64,000 bases of DNA from assembly GCF_003268775.1 (NCBI RefSeq), contig NZ_QLSU01000008.1:186001-250000 (forward strand). The letters are read 5' to 3'. The notes below the pieces were generated by a model, which searched no databases, had not been told where the DNA came from, and saw only the letters and a list, made by a program, of their open reading frames with translations. Made by a program: the position numbers and the translations under genes. Numbering within the stretch: the stretch's first letter is position 1; every line of letters starts with the position of its first letter. Positions 15,310-23,777 of this stretch are shown here, piece after piece. The DNA comes from Paraburkholderia unamae (lineage in GTDB: Bacteria > Pseudomonadota > Gammaproteobacteria > Burkholderiales > Burkholderiaceae).

Positions 15310-15963
15310 TTACCGATCTTTTCCGGCCGTGGCGACGTCCGGGGAGGCCTCCTGCGCAGCCCACGCCGGCGCGAGGGTCGGCAACGACTCCTGCGCCGAA
15401 TGCGCATGCGCGATGGGCGGCAGCGGCGCGTTCACGCCGTCCGGCAGCGGGATTTCGTGCACGTTGAGCGTCATCGAAACCAGCGTGTAGTAGCCGATCA
15501 CCGCGCCCAGTTCGACCACGCCCACATTGCCCCAGCGCGCCATCACGCGCTGATAGACCGCTTCGGCCACGTTGCCCGACTGCTGCAACTGGCGCGCGAA
15601 CTCGTAGATGTCCGCCTCCTCGGGATCGGCGAAGCGGGGCGGCTCGCCGGCCAGTATGGCGTCGAGCGCGGCCGGGTCGATGCCCGCGCGCCTCGCCGCC
15701 TCGGCGTGGATATGCCATTCGAGCTGGCTGTTCCAGCGACGCGCCGTGACGACGATGGCGAGTTCGGTCAGGCGCGCGGGCAGGCTCGTGCCGTAGCGCA
15801 GGATGGCGCCGAAGCGCTGCCAGCAATCGGCCAGTTCGGGCCTGTGCAGCGCCGCGCGCAGCGGGCCGACCACGACGCCGCGCGGGCCGTCCACGACGGC
15901 GCGATAGACGCGCTCCTGCTCGGCGGTCATCGACTCGGGGGTAAAGAGGGGAATGCGAGGCAC
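15310..15963 (-). CDS. Carboxymuconolactone decarboxylase (AhpD-like) family protein
   Basis: A 217-residue helical protein of the CMD/AhpD fold. Recognisable segments are PARLTELAIVVTARRWNSQLEWHIHAEAARRAGI, LDAILAGEPPRFADPEEADIYEFARQL and GNVGVVELGAVIGYYTLVSMTLNVHEIP. The CxxC peroxidatic pair of AhpD is absent, so peroxidase activity is unlikely; in this context it may be a decarboxylase or lactone-processing enzyme, or a small structural partner. The start is GTG at 15963. The C-terminal 25 residues are Ala/Pro-rich. It lies 60 bp downstream of CoA-transferase 1 and 88 bp upstream of gntR. Confidence 0.8.
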   Translation of the reverse strand: MPRIPLFTPESMTAEQERVYRAVVDGPRGVVVGPLRAALHRPELADCWQRFGAILRYGTSLPARLTELAIVVTARRWNSQLEWHIHAEAARRAGIDPAALDAILAGEPPRFADPEEADIYEFARQLQQSGNVAEAVYQRVMARWGNVGVVELGAVIGYYTLVSMTLNVHEIPLPDGVNAPLPPIAHAHSAQESLPTLAPAWAAQEASPDVATAGKDR

Positions 15964-16023
15964 GTTCAGTCCTTCATGAAGCGATATTGCAAACGGTTAA
16001 GCAGAATTCTCACCATGCGGCGT

Positions 16024-17211
16024 TCAGAGGCCGACAATGCCCAGTTCGCGCAGCACCTCGTCCGTGTGCTGGCCGAGCGTCGGCGGCGCGCGGTCGAACG
16101 CCAGCGGCGCATTGCGCAGCCGGATCGGACTCACGACCTGCGGCACCGTGCCCGAAACCGGATGCGGCAGATGCCGCAGCATCGCGCGATGCTTGACCTG
16201 TTCGTCGTCGAACACCATCGGAATGGTGTTGATCGGCCCGCAGGGCACCGCCACCGCTTCGAGCCTGGCGAGCCATACCGCAAGGTCGTCAGCGAGCAGC
16301 GCCTCGCGAATGATGGCGAGCAGTTCGGGCAGATTGCGCACGCGCTGCGCGTTGGTCGCGAAGCGTTCGTCGTCGGCCAGCTCCGCGCGCGCAATCACTT
16401 CGCATAACTTACGGAATTGCCCGTCGTTGCCGACCGCGAGCACGAGATGCCCGTCACGGCATCGGAACACGTCCTGCGGCTGGATGTTCGGATGCCGGTT
16501 GCCGCTGCGGCCAGGCGCGTTGCCGGAGACAAGGTAGTTCATCGCCTGGTTGGCGAGGAAGGCGACCTGCACGTCGAGCATCGCAATGTCCACGTACTCG
16601 CCCTCGCCCGTTTCGGCACGCCGCGCAAGCGCCGACAGCACGCCAATGGTCGCGTACATGCCCGTCATGATGTCGACGATCGGCACGCCCACTTTCTGCG
16701 GGCCGCCGCCGGGCGCGTCGTCGCGCTCGCCCGTCACGCTCATCAGGCCGCCCATTGCCTGGATCATGAAGTCGTAAGCCGCGTGCCCCGCCTTGGGGCC
16801 ATCCTGGCCAAAGCCTGTGATCGAGCAATAAACCAGATCGGGCTTGACCGCCTTGAGGTCCTCATAGCCCAGACCATATCGCGCAAGCGTGCCGGCCTTG
16901 AAATTCTCCAGCACGACGTCGCAATGCAGGGCGATCGCGCGCACGGTCTCCTGGCCTTCGGGCGTCGCGAGATCGACGGCAACCGAGCGCTTGCCGCGAT
17001 TCACCGCGAGAAAATAGCCCGATTCCTTCGAGGGCGCGCCGTCGCTTGCCGGGAGAAACGGCGGGCCCCAGCTGCGCGTATCGTCGCCCGCGCCTGGGCG
17101 CTCGATCTTGATGACGTCGGCGCCCAGGTCGGCGAGAATCTGGCCGCTCCACGGCCCCGCCATGATGCGGCTGAGGTCGAGTACGCGAATGTGAGAAAGG
17201 GGTCCTGTCAT
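16024..17211 (-). CDS. CaiB/BaiF family CoA-transferase 1
   Basis: A 395-residue class III CoA-transferase. It begins MTGPLSHIRVLDLSRIMAGPWSGQILADLGADVIKIERPGAGDDTRSWGPPF and has NRGKRSVAVDLATPEGQ, VLENFKAGTLARYGLGYEDLK, YCSITGFGQDGP and the active-site aspartate in VDIAMLDVQVAFLANQ. These enzymes move CoA between carboxylic acids through aspartyl-CoA thioester intermediates, activating the substrate of a pathway. It lies 51 bp after CoA-transferase 2. Both are full length, so this is either a heterodimeric pair or two separate activation steps. Confidence 0.93.
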   Translation of the reverse strand: MTGPLSHIRVLDLSRIMAGPWSGQILADLGADVIKIERPGAGDDTRSWGPPFLPASDGAPSKESGYFLAVNRGKRSVAVDLATPEGQETVRAIALHCDVVLENFKAGTLARYGLGYEDLKAVKPDLVYCSITGFGQDGPKAGHAAYDFMIQAMGGLMSVTGERDDAPGGGPQKVGVPIVDIMTGMYATIGVLSALARRAETGEGEYVDIAMLDVQVAFLANQAMNYLVSGNAPGRSGNRHPNIQPQDVFRCRDGHLVLAVGNDGQFRKLCEVIARAELADDERFATNAQRVRNLPELLAIIREALLADDLAVWLARLEAVAVPCGPINTIPMVFDDEQVKHRAMLRHLPHPVSGTVPQVVSPIRLRNAPLAFDRAPPTLGQHTDEVLRELGIVGL

Positions 17212-17262
17212 GTCGTTGGGGCACGTGGCCGTAATGTTGTGATGATCGGGTCGGCGAGTCGG

Positions 17263-18486
17263 TCAAACGGTCCGCGCTTCGCGCAGCGCCGCGATTTCGC
17301 GCTCGTCGAGCCCCAGCAGCGCTTCGAGAATCTCGTCGGTGTGCTCGCCGAGCAACGGCGGCGCGCGGCGATATTGAACGGGCGTGCCGGAGAATTTCAC
17401 GGGGTTGGCCACGAAGGGCATCTCGCCGATGGCCGGGTGCGCCATCGTGCGCCGCATCTCGCGATGCACGACCTGCGGGTCGGAAAACGCCTGCGCGAAA
17501 TCGTTGATCGGCCCGCACGGAATGCCGTGCGCTTCGAGCAGATCGATCCAGTGGCGCACGGGTTGCGGCGCAAGCCGCGCCGCAATGAGCGCGATCAGTT
17601 CCGCGCGGTGTGCGGCGCGCAGCGGGTTGGTGAGGAAGCGTTGATCGGCGGCGAGTTCGGGCAACCCGATCGCCGCGCAGAACTTGCGGAACTGCCCGTC
17701 GTTGCCCACCGCGACCATCACATCGCCGTCGCTGCATGTGAATGCCTGGTAAGGGCACGTGATCTCCGAACTCGTGCCGAGGCGCGGCGGCTGCCGCCCG
17801 GAGGCGAACCAGTTCTGCGCCATGTGCGAGATCGCCCCGATCTGCGCGTCGAGCAGCGCGATGTCGATATGCTGGCCCGTGCCCGACACCGTATCGCGAT
17901 GGTGAAGCGCGGCCAGGGTTGCCGCGATGGCATAGAACCCGGCCGTGAGGTCCGAGACCGCGTAGCCCACCTTTTGCGGCCCGGCGCCGGGCGTGCCGTC
18001 GGGTGCGCCCGTCATCGCCATCAGACCGCTCATCGACTGGAAGATCGGATCGTAGCCCGGCCTGCTGCTATAGGGACCGGTCTGGCCGAAGCCGCTGATC
18101 GAGCAATAAACGAGCCGCGGGTTCACTTCGCGCATGGCCTCATAGCCAAGACCGTAACGCTCAAGATCGCCTGCCTTGAAATTTTCGATCAGCACGTCGC
18201 ACTGCGCGGCGAGCTTGCGCACGAGCGCCTGCCCGGCGGGCTGTGCGAGATCGACGGTGATCGAGCGCTTGCCGCGATTCATGGCCACGAACGATGACGT
18301 TTCCGAGGTCGGTTCGCCTTCGGCGTCACGCATGCGGAAGCCCTGGTGGCGCGTGTCGTCGCCATGCACGGGGCGTTCGACCTTGATGACGTCCGCGCCG
18401 AAGTCGGCGAACATCTGTCCCACCCACGGGCCCGAAAAGACGCGGCTCATGTCGAGCACGCGCAGCCTGGACATCAGTTCATTCAT
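17263..18486 (-). CDS. CaiB/BaiF family CoA-transferase 2
   Basis: A 407-residue class III CoA-transferase, starting at ATG 18486 (MNELMSRLRVLDMSRVFSGPWVGQMFADFGADVIKVERPVHGDDTR). It shows NRGKRSITVDLAQPAGQALVRKL, VLIENFKAGDLERYGLGYEAM, YCSISGFGQTGPYSSRPGYD and the active-site Asp in IDIALLDAQIGAISHM. It is clearly homologous to CoA-transferase 1 but not a recent duplicate. It begins 10 bp after the acyl-CoA dehydrogenase stop, so the three genes are surely cotranscribed. The natural substrate is unknown; the succinyl-CoA-dependent hydroxy-acid or alkylsuccinate group is one option. Confidence 0.93.
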   Translation of the reverse strand: MNELMSRLRVLDMSRVFSGPWVGQMFADFGADVIKVERPVHGDDTRHQGFRMRDAEGEPTSETSSFVAMNRGKRSITVDLAQPAGQALVRKLAAQCDVLIENFKAGDLERYGLGYEAMREVNPRLVYCSISGFGQTGPYSSRPGYDPIFQSMSGLMAMTGAPDGTPGAGPQKVGYAVSDLTAGFYAIAATLAALHHRDTVSGTGQHIDIALLDAQIGAISHMAQNWFASGRQPPRLGTSSEITCPYQAFTCSDGDVMVAVGNDGQFRKFCAAIGLPELAADQRFLTNPLRAAHRAELIALIAARLAPQPVRHWIDLLEAHGIPCGPINDFAQAFSDPQVVHREMRRTMAHPAIGEMPFVANPVKFSGTPVQYRRAPPLLGEHTDEILEALLGLDEREIAALREARTV

Positions 18487-18496
18487 GTGCGCTCCG

Positions 18497-20800
18497 TTAC
18501 ACGGGCAGACGCAGAACCTGGCGCGCGAGAATATTGCGCTGGATCTCGTTGCTGCCGCTGAAAATCTTGGCCGCCATTGCATTGAAAAGCGGAGGATGGA
18601 TATGCACCGGCTGCGCGCCCCCGGCCACGGCGGCCTCGCCCATGGCCGACTCGGCGGCAGCCTCGTTGAGCAGCATGGCGACGCGCTCGTGCGTTTCGGT
18701 GGCCCAGATCTTGAGCCACGAGACCTCCACCGGCAGCGTTTCGCCGCGCTTGACCCGGTCCGCGAACCCCGCGTAGGCGCACACGAGATCCGCGACATCG
18801 AGTTGCGCGCTCGCGAATGCGTCAGCCCAGGCGCGGTCCGCCAGCAAGCCGCGCGATTCGGCCAGTTCGCGCAATTGGGAGAGCGCATGCTTCGAATGCT
18901 TCGGACTCCCGGAGAAAAGCCGCTCGAAGCCGAGCAACTGCTTGGCGATGTCCCAGCCGCGATGCAGCTCGCCGACGAGATTCTCCGCGGGCACGCGCAC
19001 ATCGTCGAAGAAGACTTCGCAGAACTCCTCGTCGCCGGCAATCGTGCGGATCGGCCGCACCGTCACGCCGGGGCTTTTCAGATCGACCAGCAGGAAGCTG
19101 ATGCCTTCCTGCTTCTTGCCGGTGTTGTCGGTACGCACGAGCATGAACATGTGCGTGGCGTCCTGCGCGAGCGTGGACCACGTTTTCTGGCCGTTGACAA
19201 CGAACTCGCCGTCTTCGAGCTTTGCTTGCGTGCGCAACGATGCAAGATCCGACCCGGCGTTGGGCTCCGAATAGCCTTGCGCCCACACGTGCTCGCCGGA
19301 AAGGATCTTCGGCAGATAACGTGCGCGCTGCGCATCGGTCCCGAAGCGGAACAGAATCGGGCCGAGCATGACGAGCCCCTGATCGGGCGGCCGGCCGACG
19401 CCGTAGAACTCCTGCTCCTCGATCCATGCAATGAGTTTGTCCGGCGGCAGCGCCATGCCGCCGAAGGCCTTCGGCCACGCGGGCGCAATCCAGCCCTGTT
19501 CGTGCAGCGTGCGATACCACGGGGCGATTTCATGCCAGTGCAGGCGGCGCGGCGAATGGCGCAATACTTCGGGATAGTGCGCAGCGAAGAACGCCCGCAC
19601 CATCTGCCGGAATTGCGCTTCGGACATCGCCTCCCAGTCCGCGTCACGCGGGAAGCCGCCGCGATACGCGTCAACCGCTTGCGCCGCTTCGCCCGGCAGC
19701 AGCGCGGCGTAACGGGCCCGGTGCGCGCGCGCGTTGCCGAGCCAGGCAGCCTGCGCGAGCGCACGCTTGAGCCACGGGCCGATCGGCCCTTCCTCCGTGT
19801 AACCGATTGCGCCGTGCAACTGGACCGCGAGACGCGTAACGAGCAGCGCGGCATGAGCGGCGCGCGCCTTGACGCGGCTCGCCGCCGCGGCCAGATCGCG
19901 GCGCGCTTGCAGCGGCGTTGCCGCCGCCTCGTGCAGCGCCGCGGCCGCCAGTTCGGTCTGGATGTAACCGTCCACGAGGCGGTGCTGAAGCGCCTGAAAC
20001 GAACCGATGGCGTGCCCGAACTGAACACGCGTGCCAGCGTAATCGATCGTCGTCGCGAGCGCCGCGCGCGCGATGCCCAGCAACTCCGCCGACTGGGCGA
20101 TACGTGCGATGTCGAGCGCGCAGGAGAGCGCGTCGAGGGCCTCGGCCCCGTCGATCAGCACCTGCGCCTGCGCCACCTCACAGCCACGCAAGTGAAGTGA
20201 GCCAAACGACACGCCATCCACGCCGCGCGAACAGACAAGCTCGAGCTTGGGCGCGAGCGCCGACAACCAGACGAGCGCCGCGCCTTCGGCGCCGGTGGCG
20301 AGCACGATCCAGCCGTCCGCGCCCGCGAGCGGCGTGACGAAGTGCAGCGCGCCGTCGAGCACGAGCACGCCATCTTCGCGGCGATACCGCACGCCACGCT
20401 GCGCGCACGGATCGATCTGTCCGCACTCGCCTTGCCACGCTACGCCCGCCATCAACTCGCCGTTCACGAAGGCCTCGACCAGCGGCTGCGCCGCCTGTGC
20501 CTCGCTCACCGCGCCCAGCACCGCGCCCGCCAGCACGGCGCTTGCGACGAAGGGCTCCGGCAACGCCGCCGCGCCAGCCTCCTCGGCAATGGCCACGGCT
20601 TCCGGCACGCCAAGACCGAGGCCGCCGGCATGCTCGGGAATCAGGATGGCGGTCCAGCCGGCTTGCGCCATTTCCCGCCACACCTCGCGCGGCGTCGCGC
20701 CGTCGCCGGCAAGCGAGGCCGCGCGACGGCGTGCGGGATCGCCCCGGCCGATCAGGTCTCTCGCACTATCCTTGAAGGCTTGCTGCGTTTCACTGTCCAT
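18497..20800 (-). CDS. Fused double acyl-CoA dehydrogenase
   Basis: A 767-residue protein containing two acyl-CoA dehydrogenase modules in one chain. The N-terminal module (about 1-380) has the AGWTAILIPEHAGGLGLG entry and a C-terminal helical bundle LLGIARAALATTIDYAGTRVQFGHAIGSFQALQHRLVD...QLHGAIGYTEEGPIGPWLKR. The C-terminal module (about 385-767) has GWIAPAWPKAFGG, the FAD/substrate sheet AQGYSEPNAGSDLASLRTQAKLEDGEFVVNGQKTWST, and IFSGSNEIQRNILARQVLRLPV. The central beta domain of the first half is poorly conserved, so one half may be structural, like heteromeric FadE/ChsE pairs. It should introduce the alpha-beta double bond for the hydratase. ATG 20800 is preferred to GTG 20827. Confidence 0.9.
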   Translation of the reverse strand: MDSETQQAFKDSARDLIGRGDPARRRAASLAGDGATPREVWREMAQAGWTAILIPEHAGGLGLGVPEAVAIAEEAGAAALPEPFVASAVLAGAVLGAVSEAQAAQPLVEAFVNGELMAGVAWQGECGQIDPCAQRGVRYRREDGVLVLDGALHFVTPLAGADGWIVLATGAEGAALVWLSALAPKLELVCSRGVDGVSFGSLHLRGCEVAQAQVLIDGAEALDALSCALDIARIAQSAELLGIARAALATTIDYAGTRVQFGHAIGSFQALQHRLVDGYIQTELAAAALHEAAATPLQARRDLAAAASRVKARAAHAALLVTRLAVQLHGAIGYTEEGPIGPWLKRALAQAAWLGNARAHRARYAALLPGEAAQAVDAYRGGFPRDADWEAMSEAQFRQMVRAFFAAHYPEVLRHSPRRLHWHEIAPWYRTLHEQGWIAPAWPKAFGGMALPPDKLIAWIEEQEFYGVGRPPDQGLVMLGPILFRFGTDAQRARYLPKILSGEHVWAQGYSEPNAGSDLASLRTQAKLEDGEFVVNGQKTWSTLAQDATHMFMLVRTDNTGKKQEGISFLLVDLKSPGVTVRPIRTIAGDEEFCEVFFDDVRVPAENLVGELHRGWDIAKQLLGFERLFSGSPKHSKHALSQLRELAESRGLLADRAWADAFASAQLDVADLVCAYAGFADRVKRGETLPVEVSWLKIWATETHERVAMLLNEAAAESAMGEAAVAGGAQPVHIHPPLFNAMAAKIFSGSNEIQRNILARQVLRLPV

Positions 20801-20920
20801 TCGTTTTGCCCTTGCCTCGTGCGTCACTCGGTGTGGCCGCCGACGTGAACCTGTCTGCGTGCCGCATTCACGCGTCGCATTGTGGACCGTTCACCGCGTC
20901 GAGACTGCCCGTAAAAACCC

Positions 20921-20963
20921 TATAGGTCATGTTATTGACTTTTATGACCCAAAGTCCTTTAAT
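20921..20963 (+). promoter_or_regulatory. MFS promoter with overlapping GntR operator (site A)
   Basis: TATAGGTCA (20921-20929) and TGACC (20945-20949) give GGTCAT/ATGACC arms 13 bp apart, matching site B at 14372-14403 apart from one base of spacing. A plausible sigma-70 promoter for the importer overlaps it: TTGACT (20935-20940), 17 bp, TTTAAT (20958-20963). The minus-strand acyl-CoA dehydrogenase gene starts at 20800 on the other side, so the site may control both directions. Confidence 0.6.
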
Positions 20964-21031
20964 GCGGCTGTCGCGGCAAGGCGTACCGCAAGCCGCCCGT
21001 TACAATTCCATTCGAAGAACAGGAGACGTTG

Positions 21032-22369
21032 GTGACCACCCAGACTTCCGCGCCATCCGGCACGCTTTCGCACGCCCGCCCCGACGAGGGCGCCGTCTAC
21101 CGAAAGTTGCTCTGGCGCCTGATGCCGCTGCTCATGGCGCTCTACGTGGTGGCGTTTATCGATCGCTCCAACGTGGGCTTCGCGAAGCTGAGCTTCCTGC
21201 GCGACCTGGACCTCTCCGACGCCGTGTTCGGACTCGGGGCCGGCATTTTTTACGCGGGCTACATGCTGTTCGAGATCCCGAGCAACCTCATGCTCGCGAA
21301 GATCGGCGCACGCAAGACCTTCGTGCGCATCATGGTGCTGTGGGCGATCTGTTCGGCCGGCCTCGCCGCGATGACGGGCCAGAACAGCTACTATCTCTGG
21401 CGCTTTCTGCTCGGCGCTTCGGAAGCGGGGCTGTTTCCGGGCATCCTGCTCTATCTGACCTATTGGGTTCCGAGCACGCGGCGCGCGCGATTCACCGCGC
21501 TGTTCATGGCGTCGATTCCCATTGCGGGCGCGATCGGCGCACCGCTGTCCGGGCTCATCATGCATACGCTCGACGGCGCCTATGGCCTGCGCAACTGGCG
21601 CTGGCTGTTCCTGATCGAAGGCGTGCCGCCGCTGCTGCTGGTGTTCGTCGTGCTGCGCTGGCTGCACGACAGTCCCGCCAAGGTCTCATGGCTCACGGCG
21701 GACGAGGTCGCCATCATCGAACGCGACCTGCGCGCCGACCGCGAGGCGCAAACGCCCGACGCCCACAAGTCGTTCGGCGCGGCGCTGCGCTCCCCGCGCT
21801 TCTATCTGCTGACGGGCATGGGCGTCGCGCTGCTCGCGGGCACGGCAAACGTGTTCTTCTGGCTGCCCACCATCATCAACAAAACCGGCGTGAACGATCT
21901 GTGGACCGTGGGCGCCCTCTCCGCGCTGCCCTTCGTGATCGGCTTTATCTGCCAGTACTGGGTCGCGCGCCGCTCTGACGCGCGCAACGAGCGGCGCTGG
22001 CACGCAGCCATTTCGGGACTCGCTGCCGCCATCGGGTGGGCCACGCTGCCGCTCGTCGCGACGAGCCCGGCGCTTTCCGTGGCCGCCCTCACGCTCACCG
22101 CCGCCGGCACGTTCGCGGCCATGGGGCCGTTCTGGTCGATGCCCGCGCTCTACTTGAGCAAGCAGGCAGCCGCGGGCGGCATCGCCCTCATCAGCACGCT
22201 TGCGGGCCTCGGCAGTCTCGTGAGCCCGGCGATTGTCGGCTGGCTCAATCAGACCACGCATACGCTTGCCGCAGGCCAGTACTATCTCGCCGCGCTCATG
22301 CTGATGGGCGCCGTCACCGTCATCGCCGTCGGCCCGCACGACAAGGTCCGCCGCAACAACGCCGGCTAA
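21032..22369 (+). CDS. MFS transporter, anion:cation symporter (ACS) family
   Basis: A 445-residue inner-membrane protein with twelve hydrophobic helices. ACS-family signature segments: ALYVVAFIDRSNVGFAKLSFLRDL in TM1, GYMLFEIPSNLMLAKIGARKTFVRIMVLWA, WRFLLGASEAGLFPGILLYLTYWVP and FWSMPALYLSKQAAAGGIALISTLAGLG. ACS members import organic anions (tartrate, 4-hydroxyphenylacetate, phthalate type) with protons. GTG at 21032 is chosen because AGGAGA at 21021-21026 is five bases before it; the TTG at 21029 would be too close. It is divergent from the catabolic operon and probably imports its substrate. Confidence 0.9.
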   Translation: MTTQTSAPSGTLSHARPDEGAVYRKLLWRLMPLLMALYVVAFIDRSNVGFAKLSFLRDLDLSDAVFGLGAGIFYAGYMLFEIPSNLMLAKIGARKTFVRIMVLWAICSAGLAAMTGQNSYYLWRFLLGASEAGLFPGILLYLTYWVPSTRRARFTALFMASIPIAGAIGAPLSGLIMHTLDGAYGLRNWRWLFLIEGVPPLLLVFVVLRWLHDSPAKVSWLTADEVAIIERDLRADREAQTPDAHKSFGAALRSPRFYLLTGMGVALLAGTANVFFWLPTIINKTGVNDLWTVGALSALPFVIGFICQYWVARRSDARNERRWHAAISGLAAAIGWATLPLVATSPALSVAALTLTAAGTFAAMGPFWSMPALYLSKQAAAGGIALISTLAGLGSLVSPAIVGWLNQTTHTLAAGQYYLAALMLMGAVTVIAVGPHDKVRRNNAG

Positions 22370-22532
22370 CCACCGCGCCTGCGCCCTGGCGCGAGCCCGC
22401 TCAAGCGCGCGCTCGCGCCGCCTCCATTAGTACACCTTTTTATTTCATTGGCGCCGCCTTCGAGCGGCCTCGCCAGGGGCGCGGCTTTGTCCGCGCTCGC
22501 CAATAGCTTGCTTCAAACCACGGAGACACACC

Positions 22533-23708
22533 ATGAAAAAGAACTCGTCCACCCTGCTCGCGCTCGCCTCATTGGGGCTGTTCTGCCAGGGTGCGCATGC
22601 GCAAAGCAGCGTGACGCTCTACGGCATCATCGACGTCGGCTTTAACTATCAGTCGAACGCCTCGGGCGGCCGCCTTTTCGCCATGACGAGCGGCGTGAAT
22701 CAGGGCAGCCGCTTCGGCTTGCTCGGCAGCGAGGATCTGGGCGGCGGCCTCAAGGCGATCTTCCGCCTCGAAAACGGCTTCGACGTCACCAACGGCAAGC
22801 TCGGCCAGGGCGGCCTGCTCTTCGGGCGGCAAGCGTACGTGGGACTCACGAGCCCCTACGGCACGCTCACGTTGGGTCGGCAGTACGACACATTGATCGA
22901 CTTCGTGGGCCAGTATTCGGTGAGCAACCAGTGGGGCGGCTATATTTCCGCGCACCCCGGCGATCTCGACAACTTCAACTACAGCTACCGCAGCAACAAC
23001 TCGGTGAAGTTCACGTCGGCGGACTACGGCGGATTTTCGTTCGGCACGCTCTACAGCCTGGGCGGCACGCCCGGCGACTTCACGCGCAACCAGATCTGGT
23101 CGCTCGGCGCAGGCTATAGTCACGGACCGTTTTCGATTGGCGCGGCCGTGCTCAGCGCCCGCAATCCGAACACGAGCCTCTTTGGCGGCAACTCGTCCAC
23201 CACGGCGAGCGCCACGGCCGCGAACGCGTCCTCGCCGGTCTACCGCGGATTCCTTTCCGCTCACTCGTATCAGGACATCGGCGTGGGCGCGTCGTACACG
23301 CTCGGCGCGGCCACCTTCGGCGCGACCTATTCCAACATCAGCTTTCGCGGCATGGGCGACACGTCGTCGGGCCCGAACCCCTCGGGCTACAGCGGCAACG
23401 CGACCTTCGACAACGCCGAAGTCAACTTCAGCTACAAGCTGACGCCCGCGTGGATGGCAGGCGTCGCTTATGACTACACGAAGGGCCACGCCAACAACGT
23501 CAACGAAGGCGCGACGTACCACCAGGTCGAGGCGAGCACGCACTACTACCTCTCCAAGCGCACCGACGTCTATCTTTCGGGGATCTGGCAGCACGCCTCG
23601 GGCACGGATTCGACCAACAAGCCCGCCGTGGCCGCGATCAATGTGCTCACGCCTTCGTCGTCAAACAGCCTGGTCGTCGTGCGGGTCGGCATGCGGCACA
23701 AGTTCTGA
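22533..23708 (+). CDS. Gram-negative trimeric porin (OmpC/Omp32-like)
   Basis: A 391-residue outer-membrane porin. Residues 1-23 are a Sec signal (MKKNSSTLLALASLGLFCQGAHA), cut before QSSVTLYGIIDVGFNYQ, the standard first strand of Burkholderiales porins. Further marks are SRFGLLGSEDLGGGLKAIFRLENGFD, GRQAYVGLTSPYGTLTLGRQYD and the PEFxG-equivalent turn region; the chain ends with a C-terminal Phe (VGMRHKF) needed for BAM assembly. Acidic and aromatic strand patterns predict a 16-strand barrel. It follows the MFS gene by 163 bp, so it may supply the outer-membrane route for the same substrate. GGAGACACACC before the ATG is the ribosome site. Confidence 0.93.
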   Translation: MKKNSSTLLALASLGLFCQGAHAQSSVTLYGIIDVGFNYQSNASGGRLFAMTSGVNQGSRFGLLGSEDLGGGLKAIFRLENGFDVTNGKLGQGGLLFGRQAYVGLTSPYGTLTLGRQYDTLIDFVGQYSVSNQWGGYISAHPGDLDNFNYSYRSNNSVKFTSADYGGFSFGTLYSLGGTPGDFTRNQIWSLGAGYSHGPFSIGAAVLSARNPNTSLFGGNSSTTASATAANASSPVYRGFLSAHSYQDIGVGASYTLGAATFGATYSNISFRGMGDTSSGPNPSGYSGNATFDNAEVNFSYKLTPAWMAGVAYDYTKGHANNVNEGATYHQVEASTHYYLSKRTDVYLSGIWQHASGTDSTNKPAVAAINVLTPSSSNSLVVVRVGMRHKF

Positions 23709-23777
23709 GTGCGAGGGCCGGGCGGCCGATGCCGCCGTCAGCGGCCCTTGGCGGGCGTTAGCGGCCTTTAGCGGCCC

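Noticed and set aside
23720..23777. Short GC-rich repeats AGCGGCC(C/T)T between porin and AraC genes as a regulatory array
   Set aside because: Three imperfect copies with uneven spacing in a very G+C-rich convergent junction; no T-run or stable symmetry, so no function can be argued.
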